Of a stretch of 64,000 bases of DNA, positions 45,313 through 55,113 are shown in pieces. Every line of letters begins with the position of its first letter. The stretch's first letter is position 1. Origin of the DNA: Curtobacterium sp. Leaf261 (GTDB taxonomy: Bacteria > Actinomycetota > Actinomycetes > Actinomycetales > Microbacteriaceae). Location of the stretch: positions 124,001 through 188,000 of the forward strand of contig NZ_LMMJ01000009.1 in NCBI RefSeq assembly GCF_001422205.1. The letters are read 5' to 3'. Made by a program: the position numbers and the translations under genes. The notes beneath the pieces were generated by a model. That model worked only from the letters and a program-made list of their open reading frames with translations. It searched no databases and was not told where the DNA came from.

Positions 45313-45648
45313 TCAGGAGCGGGCGCCGAAGCGCGCCGCGTCGAAGTTGGAGCTGCCCTCGAAGGACCGCGTGGACTCGGACATGTCCTGGTCACCCTCG
45401 GCGAAGGAACGGTCCATGCCCGAGATGCCCTGCAGCACGCTCGAGAGCGCGCCGTTCAGCTCGTTGGCGATCGAGTCGGTCTCCGACTTGAACTTGTCGA
45501 ACGCCGCGCGACCGGCGCCGTTGAACTTGCCCTGCAGCGGCTCGGCCGAGTCGGCGAGCCGGCGGACCAGCGTGCCGAGGTCTCCGGACGCGTTGGACGT
45601 CTGCTTGGTGAGGTTCGTCAGAACCTGCGCCCCCATGGCGAACTTCAT
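45313..45648 (-). CDS. WXG100-family protein (EsxA-like)
   Basis: A 111-aa helical hairpin, MKFAMGAQVLTNLTKQTSNA, with KFNGAGRAAFDKF giving an F-x-G turn in place of W-x-G. Second helix SIANELNGALSSVLQGISG. AAAGGAAGC lies upstream of the ATG. First gene of the minus-strand substrate operon (two WXG100, small helical protein, toxin, immunity), divergent from the secretion-machine operon. Confidence 0.82.
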   Translation of the reverse strand: MKFAMGAQVLTNLTKQTSNASGDLGTLVRRLADSAEPLQGKFNGAGRAAFDKFKSETDSIANELNGALSSVLQGISGMDRSFAEGDQDMSESTRSFEGSSNFDAARFGARS

Positions 45649-45812
45649 GTCGTCTGCTTCCTTTCGTTCCCCGCCCCAGAACGGGTGACAGATGTTGCCG
45701 ACAAGCCTAACCCCCGAGGTGCCGCCACGTCACGGGTCCATACGGGCGTATCCACCGAGCCCGCGATGACGGTCCTCTCGGCCATACTTGGACTGCCGAG
45801 GGGAGGTGTGGC

Positions 45813-47024
45813 ATGACGACGACAGCGCTCGAGACGATGGTGCCGATCCTGACGTGCGGGGCGTGCGGTGCACCCACGACGTCGGGACAACGGTTCTGCA
45901 CCGACTGCGGCGTGCTCCTCGGACGAGCAGCACTGGTCGCCGACGTCGACCTCCTCCGCGGCGTCGTCCCTGCACACGGGGGCCGAGTGAGCCTCGCCCG
46001 CCTCGTCGACACCGTGGTCTGCCTCGTCGCCGGCGGTGTCGCTGCGCTCCTCCTGCTCATGTGGCAGTCCAGTGCCCCCGGTCGGCCGCACCCGGTCACG
46101 GCCGCGATCGTCGGCGCAGTCCTCGGCATCGTGGTCGGCGCGATCTCGATCGCCGTCGGCGCGCGCCGCTCGGGTCGTGGTCCGGGTGGACTGCTCGTCG
46201 GGACGCGCGCCGTCGACGCCACCACGGGCCTCCCGGCCGGACCGTTCCGAGCCGTGCACGCGCTCGTCACCCCCAGCCTCCGCGCACCCCGCACCGTGCT
46301 GCCGTTCCGCGGACCGTGGGCACGCGCGACGGGGACCATGACCGCGAGTCTCCGCGACGGCGGTCGCGACCCCCTGGCGCCGGCGAGCGCACCGCTCGGT
46401 GTCACGTACGGGGCCGCCGCTGCATCCGGTGTCCGGCCCCGCATGGGCGGCACCGCACCGGGGTCGATGGCACACGGCACCGGGTCCGATGCCGGTGACC
46501 TCGCCGGCTCGGAGGCGACGCGCATCGGCTCCGCCGCCGTCGGCGCCGTCGCGCACGCGCCGCTGCCGGCCGACGCCGACGTGCCGGAGGGAGCGGCCGT
46601 CATCACGTTCGACTCCGGAGCGGTGCACTGGTTCACGACCACGTGCGTGATCGGCCGGAACCCCGGAGGCGAGGACGGCGTGACCGTCATCGCGGTCCCC
46701 GACCTCTCGCGGACGCTGTCCAAGACGCACGTCGCGCTGGTCCGCGGCGACCGGTTCGTCACGGTGCGCGACCTCGGCTCGACGAACGGCACGTCGCTCG
46801 TCCACCCGGACGGCCACGTCCAGGAGCTCCTGCCCGACGTCGACGTCGACGTCCCCCCGACCACGACCGTCCGGATCGGCGACCACGCGTTCCGACTCGA
46901 CCGGACGGCGGGGGCGGCGCCGCGTGACGACGACGCCGCCGTCTCCGGGACCCGCCCCGCCGGCGACGTCGTCTCGTCCGGTGCCCACGGCGGCATCGCC
47001 CCGACAGACGGGGCGGGGCGATGA
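45813..47024 (+). CDS. Zinc-ribbon, RDD-membrane and FHA-domain protein
   Basis: A 403-aa protein. Zinc ribbon at residues 11-40 (CGACGAPTTSGQRFCTDCG); RDD-like membrane part with two to three helices (about 60-150); variable linker; C-terminal FHA domain (about 275-370) with CVIGRNPGG, SKTHVALV and DLGSTNGTSL, which binds phosphothreonine. GGGGAGGTGTGGC precedes the ATG. First gene of the plus-strand machine operon; FHA proteins commonly regulate type VII ATPases. Its stop overlaps the next ATG by 4 nt. Confidence 0.83.
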   Translation: MTTTALETMVPILTCGACGAPTTSGQRFCTDCGVLLGRAALVADVDLLRGVVPAHGGRVSLARLVDTVVCLVAGGVAALLLLMWQSSAPGRPHPVTAAIVGAVLGIVVGAISIAVGARRSGRGPGGLLVGTRAVDATTGLPAGPFRAVHALVTPSLRAPRTVLPFRGPWARATGTMTASLRDGGRDPLAPASAPLGVTYGAAAASGVRPRMGGTAPGSMAHGTGSDAGDLAGSEATRIGSAAVGAVAHAPLPADADVPEGAAVITFDSGAVHWFTTTCVIGRNPGGEDGVTVIAVPDLSRTLSKTHVALVRGDRFVTVRDLGSTNGTSLVHPDGHVQELLPDVDVDVPPTTTVRIGDHAFRLDRTAGAAPRDDDAAVSGTRPAGDVVSSGAHGGIAPTDGAGR

Positions 47025-48112
47025 GCGATCCGCAGCAGAACGAGCTCCCCGCGAAGCACCCGCTCTCCGACTCGGAGGGCGACGGCTCCGTGCGGACCGA
47101 GAGCCGCGCGCGGATCGTGCACCTGAGCTCCGGTCGCCTCGACCTGCTCGGCAAGGTCGCCCGCGCGGGGGGACGGACGATCCTCGTCACCGACGGGTTG
47201 TCGCGGATCACCGAACCGTTCCGCGCCCAGCTCGAGGAGCTCGGCGGTCGCTGGGTCGTGCGCGGGCTCGACGAGCTCCGGAACGGGCTCACCGGTCGGC
47301 ACCTCGACACGTTCCCGGACGCGATCCACGTCGGCCCGCCGGAGGGTGTCGACGACATCGCGCTGGCCTACCTCCGGACCGAACCGCCCGAGGTCACGCA
47401 GCTCGTCTTCTCCGCGTCCGTGCGACACCGAGCAGCAGACGAGACCCTGCTCGGCGGCACGCTCGAGGTCCTCGCGACCGCGATCGGCGGGGCGACGCCG
47501 ACCGGCTGGGGTACACACGAGCCCGCGGGCCGACCATGGGACCGAGCGGCAATGACCGCGTTCGCCCGGGAGCGGATGCCGGGCACGTCACGGCTCGTCG
47601 CCACCGGCAGCCGCGACGCACCGCTCGCCGCGACCGTCACGGTGCAGCGCACGGACCACGGTGTCGAGGAGCTCGTCACCGGACTGGCGTCGCTCGGGCC
47701 GATCGACGCGAACACGACCGTCGACCGTGTGACGGCGCTCCCGGATGCCCTGACGCGGCTCGCCGCCGCGCAGCTCCCCCTCTTCGCGCTGCTGCTCACA
47801 CGCCCCGGTCGAGCCGACCTGCTCCACACCGCGCTCCTGCCGGCCCCGCCAGCCCCGGTCGCGATGCTGATCGGCGCACCCGCCGTCCGGGAGCTCGGCC
47901 TCGAGCCGGCCCGGTTCGTCCAGGAGTTCGGTGCCGTCGTCGCCGGTCGCCCGCGCATCCCGGCGCTCGTGTTCCCGTTCCGCGGGTCGGCGGCACGACA
48001 GGTCTCGTCCCTCGGCGAGGTCCTCCGGTCGATCGGCGTCGACCGGGTCGCAGCCGCCACCGGCATGCCGGAGTCCGCACACCAGGAGGTGCGCCGTGCC
48101 GCACAACAGTGA
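47021..48112 (+). CDS. Type VII-associated protein of unknown function (DUF6177-like)
   Basis: A 363-aa soluble protein without membrane helices or P-loop. ARAGGRTILVTDGLSRITEP and RPRIPALVFPFRGSAARQ are the best conserved-looking parts. It resembles DUF6177/SseC-like proteins that accompany actinobacterial type VII loci, but I am not certain. Overlaps both neighbours (4 nt and 17 nt). Confidence 0.5.
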   Translation: MSDPQQNELPAKHPLSDSEGDGSVRTESRARIVHLSSGRLDLLGKVARAGGRTILVTDGLSRITEPFRAQLEELGGRWVVRGLDELRNGLTGRHLDTFPDAIHVGPPEGVDDIALAYLRTEPPEVTQLVFSASVRHRAADETLLGGTLEVLATAIGGATPTGWGTHEPAGRPWDRAAMTAFARERMPGTSRLVATGSRDAPLAATVTVQRTDHGVEELVTGLASLGPIDANTTVDRVTALPDALTRLAAAQLPLFALLLTRPGRADLLHTALLPAPPAPVAMLIGAPAVRELGLEPARFVQEFGAVVAGRPRIPALVFPFRGSAARQVSSLGEVLRSIGVDRVAAATGMPESAHQEVRRAAQQ

Positions 48113-48464
48113 CGCCGTCCTGCTCGAGAGCGTCTCGACGCATCGACGCCGACTCCGCCAGGCCTTCCTGCTCGGGCGTCTCGCCGACCGGCGCCAGGTG
48201 AACGACAACGTAAAGCGACTCATCGGGAGCATCGTGCTCGCGGCCGTGGCGGGTGTCGGGTGCCTCGGGTACTCCTTCGTGACGACGACGCTCGCCAAGC
48301 AGGCCGCAGCGACGGCGGCCACGAGCAGCCCGTTCCCCGCGCCGACCACGAACGGGACACCCGCCACGAACGGGACGCCCGCCGCGAACCGGACGCCGAC
48401 CACGATCTACACGCCGGGCAGCACCCCCGGTGGCGACTCCACCCGAGCCCCGGAGGGCAAGTGA
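48096..48464 (+). CDS. Small single-pass membrane protein of the type VII locus
   Basis: A 122-aa protein starting with GTG (AGGAGGT 5 nt upstream). A basic N-terminus (STHRRRLRQAFLLGRLADRR) is followed by one helix (IGSIVLAAVAGVGCLGYSFV) and a Thr/Pro/Asn-rich outer tail with NGTPA repeats. Topology resembles the N-terminus of EccB, but there is no EccB repeat domain. It starts inside the previous gene and overlaps eccD by 4 nt. Confidence 0.6.
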   Translation: MPHNSDAVLLESVSTHRRRLRQAFLLGRLADRRQVNDNVKRLIGSIVLAAVAGVGCLGYSFVTTTLAKQAAATAATSSPFPAPTTNGTPATNGTPAANRTPTTIYTPGSTPGGDSTRAPEGK

Positions 48465-49822
48465 CCGACTTCACCCGCGTGACCGTCGTCGGGACGGACC
48501 GCCGCGCCGACGTCGTCGTCGCGTCCGACGAGCCGTTCGCCGGACTCCTGCCACGCTTCCTCGAGATCCTCGGCGAGCGGATCGCCGACTCCGCGCACCC
48601 GTTGACGCTCGTGCGGGTGACCGGCGAGGAGCTCGACCTCGCGGCGGGCTCGTCGGCGCAGACCCTCGCCGACGGCGAGATCCTGCATCTCGTGCGCCGT
48701 GCGGACGCTCCACCGCCGCCGGAGGTCTCCGACGTCACGGACGCCGTGGCCGAGTCGCTGGCACGCCGATCCGACACGTGGGGCGATGCGCCGCGGCAGG
48801 CGGTCGGCGCGACCCTCGTCGGCGCAGTGTCGCTCATCGGCGGGCTGCTGGCGACACCGCTGCTCACGGCGACCTCCCGTGTCCGGGACACCGCCGATGC
48901 GGCGACCTCGCCCACGATCGTGCCGGTGGGCCTGCTCGTCGCCGGTGTGGTGCTCGCCCTGGCCGCGCTGGTGCTCGGTCGAGCGGGTGCCAGGTGGACG
49001 GCCATCGCCTGCACTGCGGCCGCCACGGGACTCGCGCTGCCGATCGGCGTCGCCCTGGCCGTGCTCTCCCCGAGCGACGGCATCCCGATGGCCGCCACCA
49101 TCACCGTGCTCTGGGCGTGGATCGCGCTCGGCGTCGGACTCGGCATCGGTCTCCGGATGCGCTCGGCTGCGGTGGCGTCGGTGGTCGGCGGGGTCCTGGC
49201 TGCGATCGCCGTCGTGATGTGGCTCACGCCGTCACCGGTGCCGGCCGGATGGGGCGTCGTCGCGGTCGCCGCCGTCGTCGCGTGCGGTCTGCTCCCCTGG
49301 TACGCCATGTCGGCTGCGGGCCTGACCGGACTCGACGACCAGGTGTCCGCCGGCGGCCTCGTCCCGCGGGAGCGCGTCGCCGGATCGCTCGCAGATGCCT
49401 ACCGTGCTCTCGGGTGGACGACGGCCGCGGTCGCCGTCCCGCTCGCACTCGCCGCGTCGGCACTGCTCGCGTCGGACGACGGCTGGTCCATCGCGCTCGG
49501 TGCCGTCACGGTCCTGGTCACGGCGCTCCGCACCCGCTCGTTCCCCCTCGCGGTCCAGGGCGTCTTCCTCTGGGCGGCCGCCGGGATCGCCGTCGTCTCG
49601 GGGATCGTCGCGCACGCGACCGACCTCGGGTGGACCGCGATCATCGGGGTCGTCGTCGTCGGGGTCGTCGCGGCGCTGCTCGCCGGGATCCGGCCAGCCG
49701 CCCATCAGCGGGCCCGGCTCCGTTCCCTCGGCAACGCCCTCGAGACCATCGCGGTGATCGCGATGCTGCCGGTCCTGCTCGGCAGCTTCGAGCTCTACGC
49801 TCGACTGCTGGAGACGTTCTGA
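48461..49822 (+). CDS. eccD: Type VII secretion integral membrane protein EccD
   Basis: Core channel component, 453 aa. A YukD/ubiquitin-like N-terminal domain (about 1-85: FTRVTVVGTDRRADVVVASD) precedes about eleven membrane helices (SLIGGLLATPLLTA to IAVIAMLPVLLGSFELY). Length and architecture fit EccD. GTG start overlapping the preceding stop. Confidence 0.85.
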   Translation: MTDFTRVTVVGTDRRADVVVASDEPFAGLLPRFLEILGERIADSAHPLTLVRVTGEELDLAAGSSAQTLADGEILHLVRRADAPPPPEVSDVTDAVAESLARRSDTWGDAPRQAVGATLVGAVSLIGGLLATPLLTATSRVRDTADAATSPTIVPVGLLVAGVVLALAALVLGRAGARWTAIACTAAATGLALPIGVALAVLSPSDGIPMAATITVLWAWIALGVGLGIGLRMRSAAVASVVGGVLAAIAVVMWLTPSPVPAGWGVVAVAAVVACGLLPWYAMSAAGLTGLDDQVSAGGLVPRERVAGSLADAYRALGWTTAAVAVPLALAASALLASDDGWSIALGAVTVLVTALRTRSFPLAVQGVFLWAAAGIAVVSGIVAHATDLGWTAIIGVVVVGVVAALLAGIRPAAHQRARLRSLGNALETIAVIAMLPVLLGSFELYARLLETF

Positions 49823-49824
49823 CC

Positions 49825-50691
49825 ATGGTGGACCTCCGCGAGGCGCTCCCAGCCCTCGGTCGAGCACTCTTCGGCAGCACCGCCGGTGGCGCCACGGAGC
49901 TCGACGACGCCGACCGCACCATCCGTCAGGGTGTCCCGACGAGCCGCCGCATGGGCTTCACGAGCCTGCACGGCGGAACCGGTTGCTCGACGGTGGCCGC
50001 AGCGGTCGCCTCCGTCCTCGCGAGTCGTCGTCCGGGGCGGGTCCTCGGCGTGGACGGTGCCGCGGGTCCCCGACCGTTCGTCCTCCTCGCCGGCGCCTCG
50101 ACCCCCGGACCCACCACGCGGTCGTCCCGCAGGGAGGCAGCGAGGACCTCGTGGGACGCCACGGACGGTCTGGAGCGAGCGTCCACGGGGCTGCACCTGC
50201 TCCGTCTCGGTGCGCCGTCCCTCCCGGACCGTCCCGCGTCACCCGCCGACTGGGCCGACGCGACCGAACCGATCGCGCGGTTCTTCGACGTCGTCGTCGG
50301 CGACTGGGGGCGACGCTCCCCGTTCGTCGACCTCGGCGCGGTCGCCGACGACTCGCACGTCGTCGCGCTCGTCGCCGGCCCGGACCGCGGCGCGGTCGAG
50401 GAGGCCGTCAGCCACGCCGGCGCCATCGAACGGCACGCCGCGGGGACGCGGGTCGTCGTCGTCGCGGTCGACACCGTGGGCATCGGCGACGCCGCCGCCC
50501 GGGTCGCCGCGACCTGGGGCCGGGTCCCGGTACTGCGCGTGCCGTCCGATCCCTCGCTCGCGGATCCTCGACGGTCCCGCCCGGCGCGGGTCCGCGCGGC
50601 GTACATCACGCTGACCGCTGAGCTCATGCGGTCAGCGCTCGGGACCGGTGACCCGGCACCCCTGCCGACCCCCGGAGAGGCGCGCGCATGA
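49825..50691 (+). CDS. MinD/ParA-like protein with Lys-less P-loop
   Basis: A 288-aa protein with a MinD-type fold. The Walker A position reads GFTSLHGGTGCSTVAAAVAS (residues 44-63), with Cys where the catalytic Lys belongs, so normal ATP hydrolysis is doubtful. FFDVVVGDWGRRSPFVDLG resembles the switch region. It overlaps eccC by 4 nt. Related proteins (EspI-like) regulate ESX systems; here a structural or regulatory role without hydrolysis is possible. Confidence 0.7.
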   Translation: MVDLREALPALGRALFGSTAGGATELDDADRTIRQGVPTSRRMGFTSLHGGTGCSTVAAAVASVLASRRPGRVLGVDGAAGPRPFVLLAGASTPGPTTRSSRREAARTSWDATDGLERASTGLHLLRLGAPSLPDRPASPADWADATEPIARFFDVVVGDWGRRSPFVDLGAVADDSHVVALVAGPDRGAVEEAVSHAGAIERHAAGTRVVVVAVDTVGIGDAAARVAATWGRVPVLRVPSDPSLADPRRSRPARVRAAYITLTAELMRSALGTGDPAPLPTPGEARA

Positions 50692-53600
50692 GGACCGTCG
50701 TCCACCGTCCGACCCGGATCACCACACCGGTCACGCGACCGGACTCCGAGCAGCTGGCACCGCCCCCGCAGCTGCCGGAGGGTCCCGCCGGCGGGATCCC
50801 CCTGCAGTCGCTGCTCCCCGTCGTCGGCGCGATCTCCTCCGTCGTGATGATGGTCGTCCTCCGCGGCAACAACCCGGTCCTCATGGTCGTCGCGGCACTC
50901 GTCTTCGTCGTCGCGCTCGTCGGCGGCCTCGGCATGGCGTTCACCCAGCGCGGCAACGCGGCGAGGAACCGGCGGACCCAGCGCGAGCGCTACCTCGACT
51001 ACCTCGAGGAGCTCCGCGAGGACCTCCGGGAGCGCACCGCCACGATCCGCGCGGGCGCCGAACTCGTCGACCCGGCACCGGAGGTCCTGACACGCCTCGT
51101 CGCGGACCCCGCCCGGCTCTGGGAGCGCCGACGGTCGCACGGCGACTTCCTGCGCGTGCGCGTCGGGACCGGTGACGTCGGCTGGGTGCCGCTGACGCTC
51201 CCGACCGACCAGAACCCGGTCCAGCCGCTCGACCCGCTCATGCTCGGCGAGCTCGAGCAGGTCGCCGCGCACTACGGCACCGTCCGCTCGATGCCGGTCT
51301 CGGTGGCGCTCGACGGGGCCGGTGACGTCGCGGTCGTCGGTGACCGCCAGGCGGTGCTCGCCGTCGCCCGGTCGCTCATCGCGCAGATCGTCGCGCTGCA
51401 CTCCCCCGACGACGTCCAGGTCGCGGCGGCGTTCCGCGACGAGGCCGCGGCCGACTGGGCCGGGTTCGACCTGCTCCCACACGCGCAGATGGACCGCACG
51501 TTCGATGGTCCGGTGCACGCTCGCCGTGTCGCGCAGGACACCCGGTCGCTCGCGCGAGTGCTCAGTGCCGAGCTCGGCGAGCGTGCCCGGACCGCGGCCA
51601 CCTGGCGGCGGAGCGGGGACAACAGCACGAGGAACGACATGCCGCGGCTCGTGGTGTTCGTCGACGACCACGGGTCGGTCGCCGCGCCGCTGCCCCTCCC
51701 CGAGGGCGAGACACGCCCGGAAGACCTCCGGATCACCGTCGTGCACCTCGTGGCCGACCGCCTGCACGAGCCGAGCGACGTGCGGGTCCGGATCACCGCG
51801 CGGGCGTCGAACACTGCCGCCGTGCCGGGGAGCCCGAACCCCGCGGCCGCGCCGCAGGGCCCGAACGCGGCCGCCGTGCCGCAGGGCCCGAACACCGCGG
51901 CCGCGCCGCCCGCCCTCGTCGTCACCGATGCCCGCGACGCCCTCGACGAGGGACAGCCGGTCCCGGAACAGCACCTGACGTGCGACGATGTCGCACCGAG
52001 CACCTTCGCCGCCCTCGCGAGGATGCTCGCGCCGCTCCGGCTCTCCCTCACCGCGGACGAGCGCGTCGAGAGCGCTGAGGCGATCGGTGCCACCGAGCTC
52101 CTCGGGATCGCCGACGTCACCACCCTCGACCCGGACCTGACGTGGCGACCGCGCGCGGCGCGGGACTTCTTGCGCGTGCCGATCGGCGTCGACGACTTCG
52201 GTGCGCCGCTGCTCCTCGACCTCAAGGAGTCGGCACAGCTCGGCATGGGACCGCACGGCATCTGCATCGGCGCGACCGGTTCGGGCAAGAGCGAGATGCT
52301 CCGCACACTCGTGCTCGGGCTCGCGATCTCGCACCCGCCCGAGGACCTGTCGATGATCCTCGTCGACTACAAGGGCGGCGCCGCGTTCGCACCGTTCGCC
52401 CGGCTGCCGCACGTCGCCGGCCTCATCGACAACCTGGCGGACGACCCGCAGCTCACCCGGCGGGCCCGGGAGAGCATCGCGGGCGAGGTCCGGCGGCGTC
52501 AGGAGCTGCTCCGCGACGCCGACTCCTCGCCGTCGATCACGCACTACCGGGAGCTCCGCAGCCGCCGCCCCGAACTGCCGCCGATGCCGCACCTGGTGCT
52601 CATCATCGACGAGTTCGGCGAGCTCCTGACCGCCGAGCCGGACTTCGTCGACCTGCTCCTGATGATCGGGCGCATCGGCCGGTCCATCGGCGTGCACCTC
52701 CTGCTCTCGAGTCAGCGCATCGAGGCCGGCAAGCTCCGCGGTCTCGACACGTACCTGTCGTACCGGATCGGGCTCAGGACGTTCTCCGAGGCCGAGAGCC
52801 AGGTCGTGCTCGACACCGGCGACGCCTTCCACCTGCCGGCCGTGCCCGGGTACGGGTACCTCAAGGTCGACACGAGCGTCTACACGCGGTTCCGCGCCGG
52901 CTACGTGTCCGGGCCGGTGGACGCGGCACCCGAGGTCGACCCCGAGGCCGAGGTCCCCGAGCCGTTCGTGCTGCCCGTCTTCAACACCGTCGCCGCCCCG
53001 GACGACGAGACCGTCGAAGCGACGCTCGACGCCCCGGACGTCGGCCGGAGCGTGGTCGACGAGGCCGTCGACCGACTCGGGCACGGCGATCGAGCGACGG
53101 CCCCCGTGTGGCTGCCGCCGCTCCCGACCCGACTCGCCCTGGGCGGCGTGCTCGACCCCGCCGCGGCGGCCGGTCGCTCCGGGCTCACCGTACCGATCGG
53201 GCTCCTCGACGACCCGGTGCACCAGCGCCAGGCGCCGTGGCTCCTCGACCTGACGGTCGGCGGCGGGCACGCCGCGGTGATCGGTGCGCCGCAGTCCGGG
53301 CGGACGACGTTCCTGCGGACGATCGCCGCATCGATCGCGTTGACGAGGACCCCGCGGCAGGTCAGCATCTACGGCATGGACCTCGCCGGTGGAGGTCTCT
53401 CGCGGATCGAGGGGTTCCCGCACGTCGGCGGGGTCGCCACGCGGGCCGATCGGGCCCGGCTGCGGAGGCTGATCGAGGAGCTGCAGGCCATGGTGCGGCT
53501 CCGTGAGTCGGTGTTCCGCGACCACGACATCGACTCGTTGCCGATGCTCAGGGCCCGGCACGCCCAGGGGCGCGTGCCGGAGCTGCAGTCCGCGGACGTC

Positions 53601-54770
53601 GTGCTCCTCGTGGACGGCTTCAGCGCGATGCGCACCGAGTTCGAGGAGCTCGAGGACTCGTTCGGCGACCTCCTGCAACGCGGTGGCAGCTTCGGTGTCC
53701 ACGTGGTCGTCGCGCTCACCCGCTGGAACGAACTGCGGCTCGCGAGCCAGCCGCTCATCGGACAGCGGTTCGAGCTCCGCCTGAACGACCCGGCCGACTC
53801 GACCATCGGACGCGCACCGGCGGCCACCCTCAAGGCGGGTGAGCCCGGCCGCGCACTCACCGGGGACTCGCTCTTCGGCCAGGTCGCGCTCCCGGTGCTG
53901 GACGACACCGACGACGAGGCGCTCGGCGATGCCCTCGACGCGCTCGCCCGGCGTTCTGCGGCGAGCTGGGAGGGGCCGTCCGCGGCACCGATCCGGCTGC
54001 TCCCGGAGTCGTTCGACCCGTCCGAGCTCCCCGACCCCCTGGACACCCCGGACACGGTGCCGTTCGGACTCCGGCAGGACACGATGGACTTCGTCGCGTT
54101 CGACCCGGCGCAGGACCAGCACCTGCTCGTGTTCGGCGACACCGCGAGCGGCAAGACGGCCCTGCTGCGGGGTCTCGCGAACGGGTTCATGGACCGTGCG
54201 ACCCCGGACGAGCTCGTGCTCGCGGTCATGGACGTCCGCGGCGGTGCGGCGGCGGGGATCCCGGACGAGTACCTGGGTGGACACGCGTCGAACGGGCCCG
54301 ACGCCCGCGGACTCGCCGTGGCGATCGCCGCCGAGCTCCAGACTCGTGCCGCCGGGACGTCCACGGGTCCCCGCCCGCGGATCGTGGTGCTCGTCGACGA
54401 CTACGACATCGTCGCGTCCGCCGGGACCGATCCGTTGAAGCCCCTCATGCCGTACCTGCCGTCCGCGCGCGACCTCGGCCTCCACGTCGTGCTGACCCGC
54501 CCCGTCGCCGGTGCTGCCCGCGCGATGTACGACACCGTCCTGCAGTCGCTCCGGGACTCCGGCGCGGCCGGGTTCGTGATGCGCGGCGAACGGAGCGAGG
54601 GTCAGATCTACCCCAAGGTGTACGCAGAGCAGTTCCCCGCGGGACGAGGGCGACTCGTCCGACGTGGAGCCGCACCCCGCATCGTGCAGGTCGCACACTT
54701 CGCGTCGGCGGAGACGTCGACCGAGGCGACCACGGTGCTCGACCCCCGAGGAGCCCCCGGTGCCCCGTGA
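50688..54770 (+). CDS. eccC: Type VII secretion FtsK/SpoIIIE-type ATPase EccC
   Basis: The motor ATPase that recognises substrates, 1360 aa. Two N-terminal membrane helices (about 38-90) and three ATPase domains: GATGSGKSEM near 528 (canonical) with VDYKGGAAF and LIIDEFGEL; GAPQSGRTTF near 866 (Lys to Arg); GDTASGKTAL near 1150 (canonical). A 9-aa repeat (AAVPQGPNT-like, residues about 376-402, DNA 51813-51893) interrupts the region before ATPase 1. Domain 1 is the likely active engine, by analogy with the family. Fused form, not split into Ca and Cb. Confidence 0.93.
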   Translation: MRTVVHRPTRITTPVTRPDSEQLAPPPQLPEGPAGGIPLQSLLPVVGAISSVVMMVVLRGNNPVLMVVAALVFVVALVGGLGMAFTQRGNAARNRRTQRERYLDYLEELREDLRERTATIRAGAELVDPAPEVLTRLVADPARLWERRRSHGDFLRVRVGTGDVGWVPLTLPTDQNPVQPLDPLMLGELEQVAAHYGTVRSMPVSVALDGAGDVAVVGDRQAVLAVARSLIAQIVALHSPDDVQVAAAFRDEAAADWAGFDLLPHAQMDRTFDGPVHARRVAQDTRSLARVLSAELGERARTAATWRRSGDNSTRNDMPRLVVFVDDHGSVAAPLPLPEGETRPEDLRITVVHLVADRLHEPSDVRVRITARASNTAAVPGSPNPAAAPQGPNAAAVPQGPNTAAAPPALVVTDARDALDEGQPVPEQHLTCDDVAPSTFAALARMLAPLRLSLTADERVESAEAIGATELLGIADVTTLDPDLTWRPRAARDFLRVPIGVDDFGAPLLLDLKESAQLGMGPHGICIGATGSGKSEMLRTLVLGLAISHPPEDLSMILVDYKGGAAFAPFARLPHVAGLIDNLADDPQLTRRARESIAGEVRRRQELLRDADSSPSITHYRELRSRRPELPPMPHLVLIIDEFGELLTAEPDFVDLLLMIGRIGRSIGVHLLLSSQRIEAGKLRGLDTYLSYRIGLRTFSEAESQVVLDTGDAFHLPAVPGYGYLKVDTSVYTRFRAGYVSGPVDAAPEVDPEAEVPEPFVLPVFNTVAAPDDETVEATLDAPDVGRSVVDEAVDRLGHGDRATAPVWLPPLPTRLALGGVLDPAAAAGRSGLTVPIGLLDDPVHQRQAPWLLDLTVGGGHAAVIGAPQSGRTTFLRTIAASIALTRTPRQVSIYGMDLAGGGLSRIEGFPHVGGVATRADRARLRRLIEELQAMVRLRESVFRDHDIDSLPMLRARHAQGRVPELQSADVVLLVDGFSAMRTEFEELEDSFGDLLQRGGSFGVHVVVALTRWNELRLASQPLIGQRFELRLNDPADSTIGRAPAATLKAGEPGRALTGDSLFGQVALPVLDDTDDEALGDALDALARRSAASWEGPSAAPIRLLPESFDPSELPDPLDTPDTVPFGLRQDTMDFVAFDPAQDQHLLVFGDTASGKTALLRGLANGFMDRATPDELVLAVMDVRGGAAAGIPDEYLGGHASNGPDARGLAVAIAAELQTRAAGTSTGPRPRIVVLVDDYDIVASAGTDPLKPLMPYLPSARDLGLHVVLTRPVAGAARAMYDTVLQSLRDSGAAGFVMRGERSEGQIYPKVYAEQFPAGRGRLVRRGAAPRIVQVAHFASAETSTEATTVLDPRGAPGAP
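51813..51893. repeat. 27-bp tandem repeat inside eccC
   Basis: Three 27-bp units (51813-51839, 51840-51866, 51867-51893), each encoding nine residues ending in P-N. In frame, located in a probable loop between the N-terminal domain and ATPase domain 1. Confidence 0.8.
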
Positions 54771-55113
54771 CGTCCTGATCCTGACGAAGGAAGCCCCCCG
54801 ACCCGAGGAGCTCGTGCACGCCGGTGTCGCGATCGACGGCGGTCTCGGGATGCGGACCCTCGACGACGAGGCAGTCACCGAGATCATCGACGAGGACGGC
54901 CTCGCGGTGCTGAGCGTCGGTCGCCCGGAACTCGTCGAGGTGCAGGACGAGGTGCTGCGTCTCGCCCCGGGTCTCGCCGATCGCATCTCGGCGCCGGTGT
55001 GGTGGACCGAGGCGTGGGTGCCGTGGGGTGCCGCCGGTGACCGAGGCATGGCGATCGCGCTGCAGTTCGCGGCGCGCCTCGACGGTCTGTGCTCCGTGGA
55101 GGACGGGTCGTGA
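54760..55113 (+). CDS. Type VII-associated small protein of unknown function
   Basis: A 117-aa acidic soluble protein starting VPRDVLILTKEAPRPEELVH, with a Trp-rich patch APVWWTEAWVPWG. It starts inside the end of eccC (11-nt overlap; GAGGAG upstream) and overlaps the next gene by 4 nt. No known domain is recognised. Confidence 0.6.
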   Translation: MPRDVLILTKEAPRPEELVHAGVAIDGGLGMRTLDDEAVTEIIDEDGLAVLSVGRPELVEVQDEVLRLAPGLADRISAPVWWTEAWVPWGAAGDRGMAIALQFAARLDGLCSVEDGS

